From Dehalococcoidales bacterium (lineage in GTDB: Bacteria; Chloroflexota; Dehalococcoidia; Dehalococcoidales; RBG-16-60-22), in assembly GCA_030603605.1 (NCBI GenBank), contig JAUVXN010000004.1:1-30723 (forward strand): a stretch of 30,723 nucleotides of DNA, written 5' to 3'. Numbering within the stretch: position 1 is the first letter of the stretch; the number at the start of each line of letters is the position of its first letter. The notes under the pieces are model-generated. The model was not told the origin of the DNA, did not search any database, and saw only the letters and a program-made list of their open reading frames with translations. Position numbers and translations under genes: made by a program. Shown here piece by piece: positions 1 through 6,832 of the stretch.

Positions 1-90
1 ATCAAATCGTTGGAAGCAAGGGTAACTTTATTAGAGGCTGAAAATATTATCTTAAAACAGGAGAGAAAGGAGAGAACCAGTGAAAAATGA
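1..90 (+). CDS. C-terminal end of a coiled-coil protein (partial)
   Basis: The first frame is open from base 1 to the TGA at 88-90 and encodes 29 residues rich in Glu, Lys, Leu and Ile with helix-forming spacing. It looks like the C-terminal end of a coiled-coil or helical protein whose start lies outside the window. It overlaps the GTG start of the next gene by 11 bases, as expected for coupled phage genes, and the purine-rich codons at 61-74 also serve as ribosome binding site for that gene. No family can be assigned from so short a tail. Confidence 0.5.
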   Translation: MKSLEARVTLLEAENIILKQERKERTSEK

Positions 91-1246
91 GGAAATGGGA
101 ACTTGCAAACATGGGAAATTTCCCTTGATGGCTGGTTGCCCCCAGTGCATCGAGGAGAGGCGGGCTGCGGGCATAACACCGGCACAGGATGAAATGGAAG
201 CCGGACTGAATAAGGAAGGGCTAACACTGGCAACCCAGCATATTGTCAAAGTTCAATTCTATTCCGAGACCACCGGGGAAGTAAGCTCAAAGCCATATAC
301 CTACTTCTCAGAAGACCGGCTCGAGGTAGGTGATATTGTCAGCGTACCGGTGCGGGGTACCACAACCAAAGCAAGAGTTTGCGCCGTAGATGTACCCGAG
401 GCGGAAATCGCCGCCTTCAAAGACAGCGTGAAGATAATACCAGCCGGAGCAATAGTGGCGGATAAACCTATTGATCGGGTAGGTCCAGGAGGCCCAGGCG
501 CTAATACCTACGGAGCAAAACCCGAGCCAGAGCCAAGTAAGGATGCCATTATAATAAGCTCGGATGAAGATGAACCCGACCCACTACCTGATATTGTAAT
601 TGAACCTGAGACAGCATTAGCCCTAAGACCAGGGGCAGATGTCGAAGTCATGAGTTATTACACAGAAGCCCTGAAGCTCCAGGAGTATGCCGAAAAGAGG
701 GTTATCACTACACCTGAACACGCTGCGACGGCCACTGACGACCTCAGCCAGATTGCCAAGCTCAGGAAGGTAATGGAGAATAAGCGCAAGTCACTTTTGG
801 ATCCGCTCAAGCTCCAGTCGGATGCAATCAGAGATACTTATAACTACCTGATGGCACCGGTCCTGGAGGCAGATAAAATTACCCGGGCTAAGATGGTGGC
901 TTATGATACCGAGCAGAAGCGCATCCGGGCAGAGCAGGAAGAAATCAACCGGAAGCGGCAAGAGGCAGCCGAGCAGGAAATGAAGCTCAAGGGTGAGCTA
1001 ACCGAAAGTGTAAATCTGGTTGAGGTAGCGCCAGAGCCGGCAAAGAGAGTGGCAACTGACCTGGGTACTGCGGGTATGGTTGACTGCTGGAAATATGAGG
1101 TTGTTGACCTGCTGGCAATCCCGCGGGAATACCTGGTAGTAGATGGCGCCATGCTAAACGCAATCGCCAAAAGACATCACGACCAGAAGCAAATCCCCGG
1201 GGTGCGATTCTATAACGAACCCACAATCGCTGTGAGGACGAGGTAG
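80..1246 (+). CDS. Phage coiled-coil protein with N-terminal zinc motif
   Basis: 388 residues, GTG start preceded by GAGAAAGGAGAG. Residues 9-23 carry a small putative zinc site (CKHG then CPQC). Residues about 50-120 form a beta-rich segment reminiscent of the PriA N-terminal DNA-binding barrel (VGDIVSVPVRG). An acidic Pro-rich linker (about 145-190) follows, then a long charged coiled coil (about 200-320). The end (IPREYLVVDG ... IPGVRFYNEPT) matches a C-terminal module I recall from phage coiled-coil proteins beside single-strand annealing or replication genes. The layout is seen directly; the PriA likeness is pattern-based and weak. A DNA metabolism role is inferred from the module and from the nearby replication genes. 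Confidence 0.6.
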   Translation: MKNEEMGTCKHGKFPLMAGCPQCIEERRAAGITPAQDEMEAGLNKEGLTLATQHIVKVQFYSETTGEVSSKPYTYFSEDRLEVGDIVSVPVRGTTTKARVCAVDVPEAEIAAFKDSVKIIPAGAIVADKPIDRVGPGGPGANTYGAKPEPEPSKDAIIISSDEDEPDPLPDIVIEPETALALRPGADVEVMSYYTEALKLQEYAEKRVITTPEHAATATDDLSQIAKLRKVMENKRKSLLDPLKLQSDAIRDTYNYLMAPVLEADKITRAKMVAYDTEQKRIRAEQEEINRKRQEAAEQEMKLKGELTESVNLVEVAPEPAKRVATDLGTAGMVDCWKYEVVDLLAIPREYLVVDGAMLNAIAKRHHDQKQIPGVRFYNEPTIAVRTR

Positions 1247-1249
1247 AGA

Positions 1250-1477
1250 ATGAAAGTTTTAGAAACACTTTGGTTCACTGGTTCTACTGGCTGCATCGGC
1301 ATTGTTGTTATTGAAGAAGATGTAACTGGTGAGAGGAAAGCCTATATCGGCGTAGGTTCTGGCATCAGTGAAAAAGCCGACCAGGAACATATCATAGCTT
1401 GGGGTATTACGTTTTCCCATGATACCGTTCTGAGGCTTGCTCATTACCTGAAGCCGATGAAAAAGAGAACGAGGTAA
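1250..1477 (+). CDS. Hypothetical 75-residue protein
   Basis: Starts three bases after the previous stop, so it is in the same operon. The protein has a beta-strand-rich N-terminal half (IGIVVIEE, KAYIGVGSG) followed by a helical segment ending in a basic tail (KPMKKRTR). I do not recognise the family. No Cys pair, membrane segment or catalytic motif is visible. Its position among early genes suggests an accessory role, but nothing specific can be said. Confidence 0.55.
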   Translation: MKVLETLWFTGSTGCIGIVVIEEDVTGERKAYIGVGSGISEKADQEHIIAWGITFSHDTVLRLAHYLKPMKKRTR

Positions 1478-1480
1478 AAA

Positions 1481-1675
1481 ATGAAAATAGATGAAGCCAT
1501 AAAGAGACTAGAAAATATTCAAATGGAGTTTCTCCCCCTACCACGTCATACAGATTGGAAAGCAGCTCAGCTAGGCATTGAAGCCCTGAAACGTGTTAAG
1601 GAAGAGCGAACAGGTTATGAGCGCTACGCACCTGACTTACTACCAGGGGAGACGCCAGAGGAGGAGGAAGAATAA
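1481..1675 (+). CDS. Small helical protein, paralogue of the next gene
   Basis: 64 residues, mostly helical, with an acidic tail of five Glu. The core (AAQLGIEALKRV) and the ending (LLPGETPE) resemble AEQIAIEAIECV and LPSETPE in the gene at 1676, so the two look like tandem duplicates that have diverged. The GAGGAGGAAGAA encoding the acidic tail lies just upstream of the next ATG and can act as its ribosome binding site. Function unknown. Confidence 0.55.
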   Translation: MKIDEAIKRLENIQMEFLPLPRHTDWKAAQLGIEALKRVKEERTGYERYAPDLLPGETPEEEEE

Positions 1676-1858
1676 ATGAAACTTTTGAGAGCTAAAGAAA
1701 TCTTACAAGCTGACCTACTCAGACCTGGCTCAGTGGATAAGGTGGACTTTCAAGATGCTGAGCAAATAGCTATCGAAGCCATAGAATGTGTGAGGAAGAT
1801 TAGACATCACCCATTCCCGGATGAACTCTTACAACTGCCCAGCGAGACGCCGGAATAG
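1676..1858 (+). CDS. Small helical protein, paralogue of the previous gene
   Basis: 60 residues. The ATG follows the preceding TAA without a gap, so translation is probably coupled. It shares the arrangement MK..A...L, then (A/Q)xxAIEA(L/I), then LPxETPE with the gene at 1481. The Glu tail of its partner is missing. No known domain; possibly a small DNA- or protein-binding early protein, but that is a guess. Confidence 0.5.
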   Translation: MKLLRAKEILQADLLRPGSVDKVDFQDAEQIAIEAIECVRKIRHHPFPDELLQLPSETPE

Positions 1859-1890
1859 GAAGCAAAATCGATTATGGAGGGATGAATAAC

Positions 1891-3093
1891 ATGAGTCCTA
1901 TAAAAAATTTGACAGAAAAACGCCGGATGCCCAGGATCGGAAAGCTCCATCTTGGCATCAAGGTCACCAAAAACAAGGCGGGGAAGGAATGCGCCCCTTA
2001 TCCGCGAGCCGTTGACTACTTTGTGTACCCCGAGGCTGACGCCCCGGGTGGTGAGGTACTGCCCCAACTGGTCAAAGAATATGGGGAGAAACCAAAGAAA
2101 TTGCCAATCATATTCCCCCTCGAAGATGAAGAGGCCATCTGCAGCCAGTATTATCGTTGCTACACCAGGAGCCGCGGTCTGGTATGCCGTGGTGATGGCG
2201 AAATCTGTATGCGCATACTAGACACCAAAACCGGGTGGCTGCCGACTAAAGATACTACCGAAACGAGCATGAAAGAGTTGCCGTGCCAGGGCAGGGAATG
2301 CCCCGATTATGCCGGCGGCCAGTGCCGCGAAGTAATGAACCTACAGTTCATGTTGCCCAAGATAAGCGGCTTTGGCATCTGGCAGATAGACACCAGCTCT
2401 ATTAACAGCATCCGGAATATCAACTCCTGTCTCCAGATGATACGGGCAGTCTACGGCCGGGTGGCTATGGTTCCTCTGGTGTTGGCACTGGAGAAAATGA
2501 CGGTAACTCCACCGGGTGGTACCAAAAAGAATGTATTTGTTCTGAATATCCGCTCTACCGATAGCCTGATTCAGGCTGCTATCAAAGCGCAAATGTCGCC
2601 ATTGGAGTTAGTCATCGGGAAAGCTGGCACCGAGCAGGCCGAAGCTGACGTTGAAACATTATGGCCTCAGGATGAACAGGACCGAAAACTAAGCGAAGAG
2701 GAAGCAGCTGAGCGCATGACCCCTGACGAGATAGAGACCGCCCAAGCTGAAGAGGAACTATTTGGGGATGCGGAACATCCCGGCACTGGGGAAGCCCCAC
2801 TGACTCCGCCGGCTAAACCAGCAAAGACCACAGCCCTAACCGTGCCAAAACCAGCGCCGGCGCCGAAGCCAGTTGAAAAAGCCGGTTTCATATCCCTGGA
2901 GTGGCTGAAGGAATCCCTGAAAACTCTGCAAAAAGCCGGGATTAAAGCCTATTCCAGAGCGAACATACTCTCGCATCTCAATGCGGTAACCAGAGGGAAG
3001 GATGAGACTATAGTAGAGGCAGTGGCTAAACTTGATAAAGCGCAGGCTGAGGAGTTTGTCAAAAGGGTCCAGGATGCACTGGCAATGTTGTAG
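1891..3093 (+). CDS. Gp3-like recombination directionality factor family protein
   Basis: 400 residues from the ATG at 1891; an ATG at 1882 is in frame, but GGAGGG ends at 1881, so only 1891 has normal spacing. Residues 16-110 show the pattern I associate with phage Gp3-like directionality factors: KLHLGIKV, then AVDYFVYP, EYGEKPKKLPIIFP, and QYYRCYTRSRGLVCRGDGE. Cys at 84, 90, 99, 106, 132, 137 and 145 may bind metal. In phiC31-like phages such proteins bind a serine integrase and turn it towards excision; relatives in other phages may instead serve replication. An acidic then Pro/Ala/Lys linker (about 250-330) leads to a separate helical domain of about 65 residues. No integrase gene is in the window, so partner and role are inferred. 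Confidence 0.65.
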   Translation: MSPIKNLTEKRRMPRIGKLHLGIKVTKNKAGKECAPYPRAVDYFVYPEADAPGGEVLPQLVKEYGEKPKKLPIIFPLEDEEAICSQYYRCYTRSRGLVCRGDGEICMRILDTKTGWLPTKDTTETSMKELPCQGRECPDYAGGQCREVMNLQFMLPKISGFGIWQIDTSSINSIRNINSCLQMIRAVYGRVAMVPLVLALEKMTVTPPGGTKKNVFVLNIRSTDSLIQAAIKAQMSPLELVIGKAGTEQAEADVETLWPQDEQDRKLSEEEAAERMTPDEIETAQAEEELFGDAEHPGTGEAPLTPPAKPAKTTALTVPKPAPAPKPVEKAGFISLEWLKESLKTLQKAGIKAYSRANILSHLNAVTRGKDETIVEAVAKLDKAQAEEFVKRVQDALAML

Positions 3094-3111
3094 CTAAATC
3101 TAAATTAGGAA

Positions 3112-3140
3112 AGGCAAGTCATAAGAGGCAACTTGCCTCT
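3112..3140 (+). promoter_or_regulatory. Overlapping alternative hairpins before the gene at 3160
   Basis: AGGCAAGT (3112-3119) is complementary to ACTTGCCT (3131-3138). The latter also lies within a nearly perfect palindrome, AGAGGCAA-C-TTGCCTCT (3124-3140). The two stems share the 3131-3140 segment and cannot form together. They sit between a stop codon (3093) and the strong ribosome binding site at about 3142-3148. The region could be an operator palindrome or an RNA switch affecting translation of 3160. Confidence 0.4.
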
Positions 3141-3159
3141 CCGAGGAGGTAAAAAGTAA

Positions 3160-3393
3160 ATGCTAAATTGTTGGGCTTGCCCGCTTTACCTTGACTGCAA
3201 GGTAGAACAGAACTATAAAGAGGTTTCTACTCACATTAGTTTCCCCAGGGACAAATCCCATGACGCGCTCGAGCCAAATCCCAGGCCAAGAATCCTAACT
3301 CCCGTAGCTGAAGCCGACTGCCCTCTCAAGCGGGCGGTCGAGATGGTAAATAAACAAATCGATAGGATTAATAGTTTGGGAATAAATAAATAG
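3160..3393 (+). CDS. Small Cys-motif protein (possible metal or Fe-S binding)
   Basis: 77 residues with a strong GAGGAGG ribosome binding site. Cys4, Cys7 and Cys13 form C-x2-C-x5-C, and Cys54-Pro is a likely fourth ligand. The same spacing followed by a distant Cys-Pro occurs in the 143-residue protein at 8367. The C-terminus is helical and basic/polar. Four Cys in this pattern suggest a zinc site or an iron-sulfur cluster, but the family is not recognised. Confidence 0.6.
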   Translation: MLNCWACPLYLDCKVEQNYKEVSTHISFPRDKSHDALEPNPRPRILTPVAEADCPLKRAVEMVNKQIDRINSLGINK

Positions 3394-3409
3394 AAAGGAG
3401 GGTGGTTTA

Positions 3410-3736
3410 ATGGCAGTAGCCTATCGGAATAAGACGCTAAGGCAGATGTCCCCGGTCACCCGCAAAGTCGCCAGACTTACCGGCGAGGCTCTAAGTGTCG
3501 GCAGACGCTTTAAGAATCTCGTCCCCGAGATACAGCGGCTTGAGACGGACAGCCGGGCATTGGCTAGCGCAAAGCAGCAAGACCGCTTTGGCTTCACGCC
3601 AGAGGAATGGCAGGATATTCGTATTGCAGTTGATATAGTCCTGCGCACTGAAAGCGTGGCTGGTCATCCTTTACACCTCGACTTATCGCCTTACCTATAC
3701 ATGAGGCTAAAGCAGCTACTTGACAAACTGAGGTAG
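3410..3736 (+). CDS. Hypothetical 108-residue basic protein
   Basis: Preceded by GAAAGGAGGGTGG, a very strong ribosome binding site. The N-terminal half is strongly basic (RNKTLRQM, TRKVARLTGEAL, GRRFKN) and helical, which could bind nucleic acid. The C-terminal half (FTPEEWQDIRIAVDIVLR) is amphipathic helix. I do not recognise the family. It is the last gene before a short stretch with repeats and the regulator genes at 3822 and 4031. Confidence 0.55.
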   Translation: MAVAYRNKTLRQMSPVTRKVARLTGEALSVGRRFKNLVPEIQRLETDSRALASAKQQDRFGFTPEEWQDIRIAVDIVLRTESVAGHPLHLDLSPYLYMRLKQLLDKLR

Positions 3737-3764
3737 TAACTCAGCCTGGGGATAACTGAGCCTG
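3726..3764 (+). repeat. AACT(G/C)AG repeats between 3410 and 3822 genes
   Basis: AACTGAG begins at 3726, AACTCAGCCTG at 3738 and AACTGAGCCTG at 3754. The last two are 11-mers with one mismatch and a 16-base period. CTCAG and CTGAG are also reverse complements of each other. This could be a small operator cluster near the regulator genes, or chance; evidence is limited to the pattern. Confidence 0.25.
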
Positions 3765-3821
3765 ACATCAGGGCTTGGATAGCAATGCAGGGTAAGCAAG
3801 AGGCATAGGGAGGCCAGAAGG

Positions 3822-3974
3822 ATGCGGTTTTGTAAAATCTGCCGGCATGAAGTTCACGATATGAAAAAGCATAAGCAGACCCCGGAGCATAGGCAAAATT
3901 TACACCAGGTGGACCGGCGCTCCCCCAAGTTACTTATGATTAGACGTAGATTTGCTACCAGCGCCAGATACTAA
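3822..3974 (+). CDS. 50-residue C2H2-type zinc-finger protein
   Basis: The ATG at 3822 follows GGGAGG at 3808-3813. The protein starts MRFCKICRHEV and has Cys4-x2-Cys7-x9-His17-x5-His23, a classical C2H2 finger spacing common in very small phage proteins. A basic tail follows (RRSPK, MIRRRF), fitting DNA or RNA binding. It stands between the repeat cluster at 3726 and the promoter at 3993, so a regulatory role is plausible. The ligand spacing is seen directly; target and function are unknown. Confidence 0.6.
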   Translation: MRFCKICRHEVHDMKKHKQTPEHRQNLHQVDRRSPKLLMIRRRFATSARY

Positions 3975-3992
3975 AAATAAACTGCAAAAGGC

Positions 3993-4021
3993 TTGACATA
4001 GTTGGCAATAGGGTTTAGCAT
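3993..4021 (+). promoter_or_regulatory. Sigma70-like promoter of the replication operon
   Basis: A perfect -35 box TTGACA (3993-3998), a 17-base spacer and a -10 box TAGCAT (4016-4021). The predicted start of transcription is about 4028, three bases before the ATG of the helix-turn-helix gene at 4031. The architecture TTGACA-N17-TAGC(A/C)T recurs at 8829-8857. It would drive the 4031-5793 replication genes. Confidence 0.6.
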
Positions 4022-4030
4022 AGTATTGTT

Positions 4031-4189
4031 ATGAAATATGACAGCATGAGGAAGCTAAAACGGGACGCAATGCTCTTGAAATATATCAAGGCGCACCCGG
4101 GTCTTTCCCAGGAAGAGGTTGGGCGAGATTTCAATATCTCAGGCAGTAGGGTATCGAAAATTCTAAAAAAGAAGCGTCTAAATGGCTAG
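4031..4189 (+). CDS. 52-residue helix-turn-helix regulator
   Basis: Open from ATG 4031 to TAG 4187-4189. After a basic helix (RKLKRDAMLLKYIK), residues 25-46 read LSQEEVGRDFNISGSRVSKI, a clear helix-turn-helix with helix 2, a turn at Asn-Ile-Ser and a recognition helix, then a Lys-rich end. It overlaps the replication initiator by 8 bases. No ribosome binding site precedes the ATG, and the promoter at 3993 predicts a leader of only about three bases, so it may be translated from a nearly leaderless mRNA. It could be a repressor or activator of this operon; that is inference from position. Confidence 0.65.
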   Translation: MKYDSMRKLKRDAMLLKYIKAHPGLSQEEVGRDFNISGSRVSKILKKKRLNG

Positions 4190-5030
4190 GCCACACAAAC
4201 AGACAGTAGATTACTTCCCGCATGATACTGATGCCAGCGATGGCAAGACGCTGACTATTATCCAAGCCAAGTATGGCAATGATGGCTATGCCTTCTGGTT
4301 TAAGTTGCTCCAGCTACTCGGCAAAACACCGGGACATTATTATGACTTCAATAAACCCGCTGATTGGGAGTTTCTGTTAGCAAAAACCCACCAAAATGAT
4401 GCAGAAAAGGCCAAAGGTATTCTGGAGATGCTTGTTGTGCTTGGCGCTATTGATGCCGAGCTCTACGCTCATGGTGTTATCTGGTGCCAGAAGTTCGTGG
4501 ATAGGTTAGAAGATGTTTATAACAGGACAGCAAAAGGCCCCCCAAAAAGGCCTGATTTTTTAGTTAATGTAGGAAATGGGGGAGTTTCTGTTAACAAAAA
4601 CCCTAAAAATGCTACAAAAACACCACAAACTAAACTAAATAAAACTAAACTAAATAATATATATATAGTCCTTTTTAATCTCTGGAATGAACTAGGGATT
4701 ATCACCCATAAGAAATTGACCAGTGATATGAAGCGGGCCATTGATAGCGCCAGACAGGATTATAGCCAGGAAGAGATGGCGCAGGCCATGCGGAATTATG
4801 CTGTGATTGTTAAAGGTACTGAGTATTATTTTGACCATAGGTGGACACTGGCAGAGTTCTTGAGTCGAAGGAAGGGCAATAATATTGAGAGATTTCTGGA
4901 TTTGGACATAGCGAAATCAAACTTCAAGAAGGAGGCTGGACATGAAACACATCGGCAGGATTCTCGAAAATTCCCAAAGGCAGGAGAGTACGAAACCCCG
5001 GAAGAGCACTTCGGAAGAGATAATGCCTGA
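4182..5030 (+). CDS. Replication initiation protein (Lin1244/Lin1753 N-terminal domain)
   Basis: 282 residues. Residues about 10-47 (VDYFPHDTDASDGKTL, then AKYGNDGYAFWFKLLQLLG) match the Lin1244/Lin1753 (DUF4373-type) winged-helix domain at the start of many phage replication initiators. A low-complexity Asn/Lys/Thr linker (about 140-165) separates it from a DnaD-like C-terminal region (about 170-250), which I would expect to recruit the loader encoded next. The linker DNA carries 14-bp tandem repeats and an AT-rich tract, as in initiator genes with an internal origin. Translation is probably coupled to the 4031 gene, since only a weak AAGAAG precedes the ATG. Confidence 0.75.
   Translation: MARPHKQTVDYFPHDTDASDGKTLTIIQAKYGNDGYAFWFKLLQLLGKTPGHYYDFNKPADWEFLLAKTHQNDAEKAKGILEMLVVLGAIDAELYAHGVIWCQKFVDRLEDVYNRTAKGPPKRPDFLVNVGNGGVSVNKNPKNATKTPQTKLNKTKLNNIYIVLFNLWNELGIITHKKLTSDMKRAIDSARQDYSQEEMAQAMRNYAVIVKGTEYYFDHRWTLAEFLSRRKGNNIERFLDLDIAKSNFKKEAGHETHRQDSRKFPKAGEYETPEEHFGRDNA
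4627..4667 (+). repeat. Tandem 14-bp iterons and AT tract: candidate replication origin
   Basis: AAACTAAACTAAAT occurs exactly at 4627-4640 and again at 4642-4655 (period 15), followed directly by the alternating AT tract AATATATATATAG (4655-4667). It lies in the linker of the initiator gene, where protein sequence is least constrained. Iterons plus an AT-rich unwinding element inside an initiator gene is the arrangement of the lambda O-gene origin. Two copies are few, so origin function is inferred. Confidence 0.45.
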
Positions 5031-5793
5031 TAAAGGTATCGTTGAGGAGTGTGAAGAGTTGAAGGCGCGGCATGGCTACGCGCCTAATCCACACTGCCCA
5101 GTATGCCATGGCAGAGGCCGTGTCCATCCTCGTTTAGACAATGGGGAGCCGGACTATTCCAAGATTGTTATGTGCCAGGCGAAAGGTTGCGAAGCGGACC
5201 AGAAAAAGTTGTATGAGGCAACTGAGCCTTACTTCCAAGAAAAAGGCGTGAGCAAGGGCAGGAGCTTTGAGAATTGGAAATCGGTCCTCGGCGCTGAGAC
5301 CACCCTGGCGGCTTTTCAAGACATTGCTTTTAATCCTGACGCTCCGCCCCTTCTCCTTGTTTACGGCACCACTGGCAGCGGGAAAACACACTTATGCGAG
5401 GCTACAGTCAGAGAGTTATTGAAGCGCGGCGTCGACTGCCGGCTGTGGATTGTGGCGGAGCTGGTGAGCCGGTTAAAAGAATCTATTTCAGAGAACACGA
5501 CCGAATTGCTAATGGGCAAGCTAAAAGCACTGCCTGCACTGATACTGGACGAATGGGGGGGAAACTACGGCAGCCCTTGGGAGGAGCAAAAGCTGGAAGA
5601 GATTGTGGGTGCTCGGGATCGGGCAGGGCTGATTACCATAATTACGTCAAACTTGGCCCTGGCTGATTTGCCAGAGCGAGTTACATCCAGGGCCAGTGAT
5701 TCTACCCAGGCGAGGCTCATCTTGAATGCTGCGCTGGATTTCCGGCCCAAGAAAAAGCGAAGCACTAAAAAGGAGAAACTGAATGAAAACTGA
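4942..5793 (+). CDS. DnaC/DnaI-like helicase loader, AAA+ ATPase
   Basis: 283 residues. AAGGAGG at 4929-4935 supports ATG 4942, giving an 89-base overlap with the initiator gene; ATG 5023 is an alternative with a weaker site. A zinc module (Cys52, Cys55, Cys78, Cys83) precedes the AAA+ core: Walker A GTTGSGKT (142-149), Walker B LILDEW (200-205), sensor 1 ITSN, and a possible arginine finger in RVTSRASD. This is the layout of DnaI/DnaC loaders, which place the replicative helicase at an origin using ATP. The adjacent initiator supports this. The C-terminus is Lys-rich. Confidence 0.85.
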   Translation: MKHIGRILENSQRQESTKPRKSTSEEIMPDKGIVEECEELKARHGYAPNPHCPVCHGRGRVHPRLDNGEPDYSKIVMCQAKGCEADQKKLYEATEPYFQEKGVSKGRSFENWKSVLGAETTLAAFQDIAFNPDAPPLLLVYGTTGSGKTHLCEATVRELLKRGVDCRLWIVAELVSRLKESISENTTELLMGKLKALPALILDEWGGNYGSPWEEQKLEEIVGARDRAGLITIITSNLALADLPERVTSRASDSTQARLILNAALDFRPKKKRSTKKEKLNEN

Positions 5794-6475
5794 AGTAAAA
5801 GAGACCGGCATAATCATGTCAGGTAACCACCCGCGGCTTATCCTGGATGGCCTGAAGTCGATGACCAGGCGCACCTATGGGCTGGAGGAAATCAATGAGC
5901 ATCCTGATCACTGGAAATATGTTTCGACCAACAATGGGCTCTATGTCTTTATGCACGATGACGGCACATGGGTTTCCATCAAGTGCCCCTACGGTCAGGT
6001 CGGGGACCTGCTCCGGGTGAAGGAGACCTGGGCTATTTGTAGCTTCTCAGCTAATTTTGCTGAGACAAGCCAATTACAGATTGCTTATCGTGCCGGCAGA
6101 ACAGTAGCAAACCCTCACCCCGATGGCATGACTCATTCACTAGAGTGGCGAACTGTAGATTATGAGACTTGGCAAAAGTATGCTTGCCAGAAATACTACT
6201 CATGGCAACCATCACTCTTTATGCCTAAAGCGTTTGCTCGTATCTGGCGCCCGATTACCGCGGTAAGAGCTGAGAGGCTGCAGGAGATAACAAATGAGGA
6301 TGCCAAGGCAGAGGGTGTAACTCCTATGAGTTGTTGTCTGCCCGGAGCCTATCACTACATCACGCCATTTAAGGAATTATGGGACTCCCTCAATGCCAAG
6401 CGCGGCTACGGCTGGGACTTCAATCCCTGGGTGTGGCCAATCACATTTGGCGATATAGGAGTGAGCCGTGTATAG
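5783..6475 (+). CDS. ASCH-like phage protein
   Basis: 230 residues, overlapping the loader gene by 11 bases, with GGAG seven bases before the ATG. The pattern (LDGLKSMTRR near the start; GQVGDLLRVKETWA; FMPKAFARIWRPITAVRAERLQEI; DAKAEGV; LWDSLNAKRGYGWDFNPWVWPI) is that of a common phage protein related to ASCH/PUA-like RNA-binding folds, sometimes annotated as morphogenetic protein. The ARIWRPITAVR strand and NPWVWPITF end are characteristic. Its exact role is unknown; RNA or modified-base binding is inferred from the fold. Confidence 0.7.
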   Translation: MKTEVKETGIIMSGNHPRLILDGLKSMTRRTYGLEEINEHPDHWKYVSTNNGLYVFMHDDGTWVSIKCPYGQVGDLLRVKETWAICSFSANFAETSQLQIAYRAGRTVANPHPDGMTHSLEWRTVDYETWQKYACQKYYSWQPSLFMPKAFARIWRPITAVRAERLQEITNEDAKAEGVTPMSCCLPGAYHYITPFKELWDSLNAKRGYGWDFNPWVWPITFGDIGVSRV

Positions 6476-6614
6476 AGTTTGGTACTGGCTGGGTGATGAG
6501 CTTCAGGTTTATACCTGTGTCAATGCTGAGGGAGCTTGGAATTTGATGAAGGCTTACCACCAAGCTAGTTATAGACCGTGGCTTGAGTTCATAAAGAAAG
6601 GAGGTCAAGAGTGA
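6468..6614 (+). CDS. 48-residue hypothetical protein
   Basis: GTG start at 6468 with AGGAG six bases upstream, overlapping the previous stop by 8 bases; TGA at 6612-6614 overlaps the next GTG (6611). The product is aromatic-rich (YRVWYWLGDE, ASYRPWLEFIKKGG). The tight overlaps on both sides and good ribosome binding site argue that it is translated. No family recognised. Confidence 0.5.
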   Translation: MYRVWYWLGDELQVYTCVNAEGAWNLMKAYHQASYRPWLEFIKKGGQE

Positions 6615-6829
6615 ATAAAGAGCTGATTAAGAGAGCAGAAGGTGAAGTAGTCCAGGGCTTATTGAAGTGGGGGCACGCTGACAAGTCGCCGGTTGATCTG
6701 ATGATAGCGATAACGGAAGAGGTCGGTGAAGTCGCTCATGCGATTAACCATAACGAGGGGCAGGAGGCGACAAGGCAGGAGATAGCCGAGGCCGTGGGGT
6801 TGCTCAGTAGGCTCTATGATATGGTTTAA
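6611..6829 (+). CDS. Short MazG-like nucleotide pyrophosphohydrolase
   Basis: 72 residues, GTG start after AAAGGAGG. EEVGE (36-40) is the metal-binding EExxE half of the MazG motif. The second half, normally ExxD, reads E57-x2-E60 (EIAE). The length is close to the minimal four-helix core. MazG enzymes hydrolyse NTPs to NMPs; phage versions may adjust nucleotide pools or alarmone levels. The Asp-to-Glu change leaves catalysis uncertain. Confidence 0.65.
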   Translation: MNKELIKRAEGEVVQGLLKWGHADKSPVDLMIAITEEVGEVAHAINHNEGQEATRQEIAEAVGLLSRLYDMV

Positions 6830-6832
6830 CTT

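Noticed and set aside
1882..1890. Earlier start of the directionality-factor-like gene
   Set aside because: The ribosome binding site GGAGGG ends at 1881, leaving no spacer; ATG 1891 is properly placed.
1904..1940. TTGACA near the start of the 1891 gene as promoter
   Set aside because: No -10-like sequence 16-18 bases downstream.
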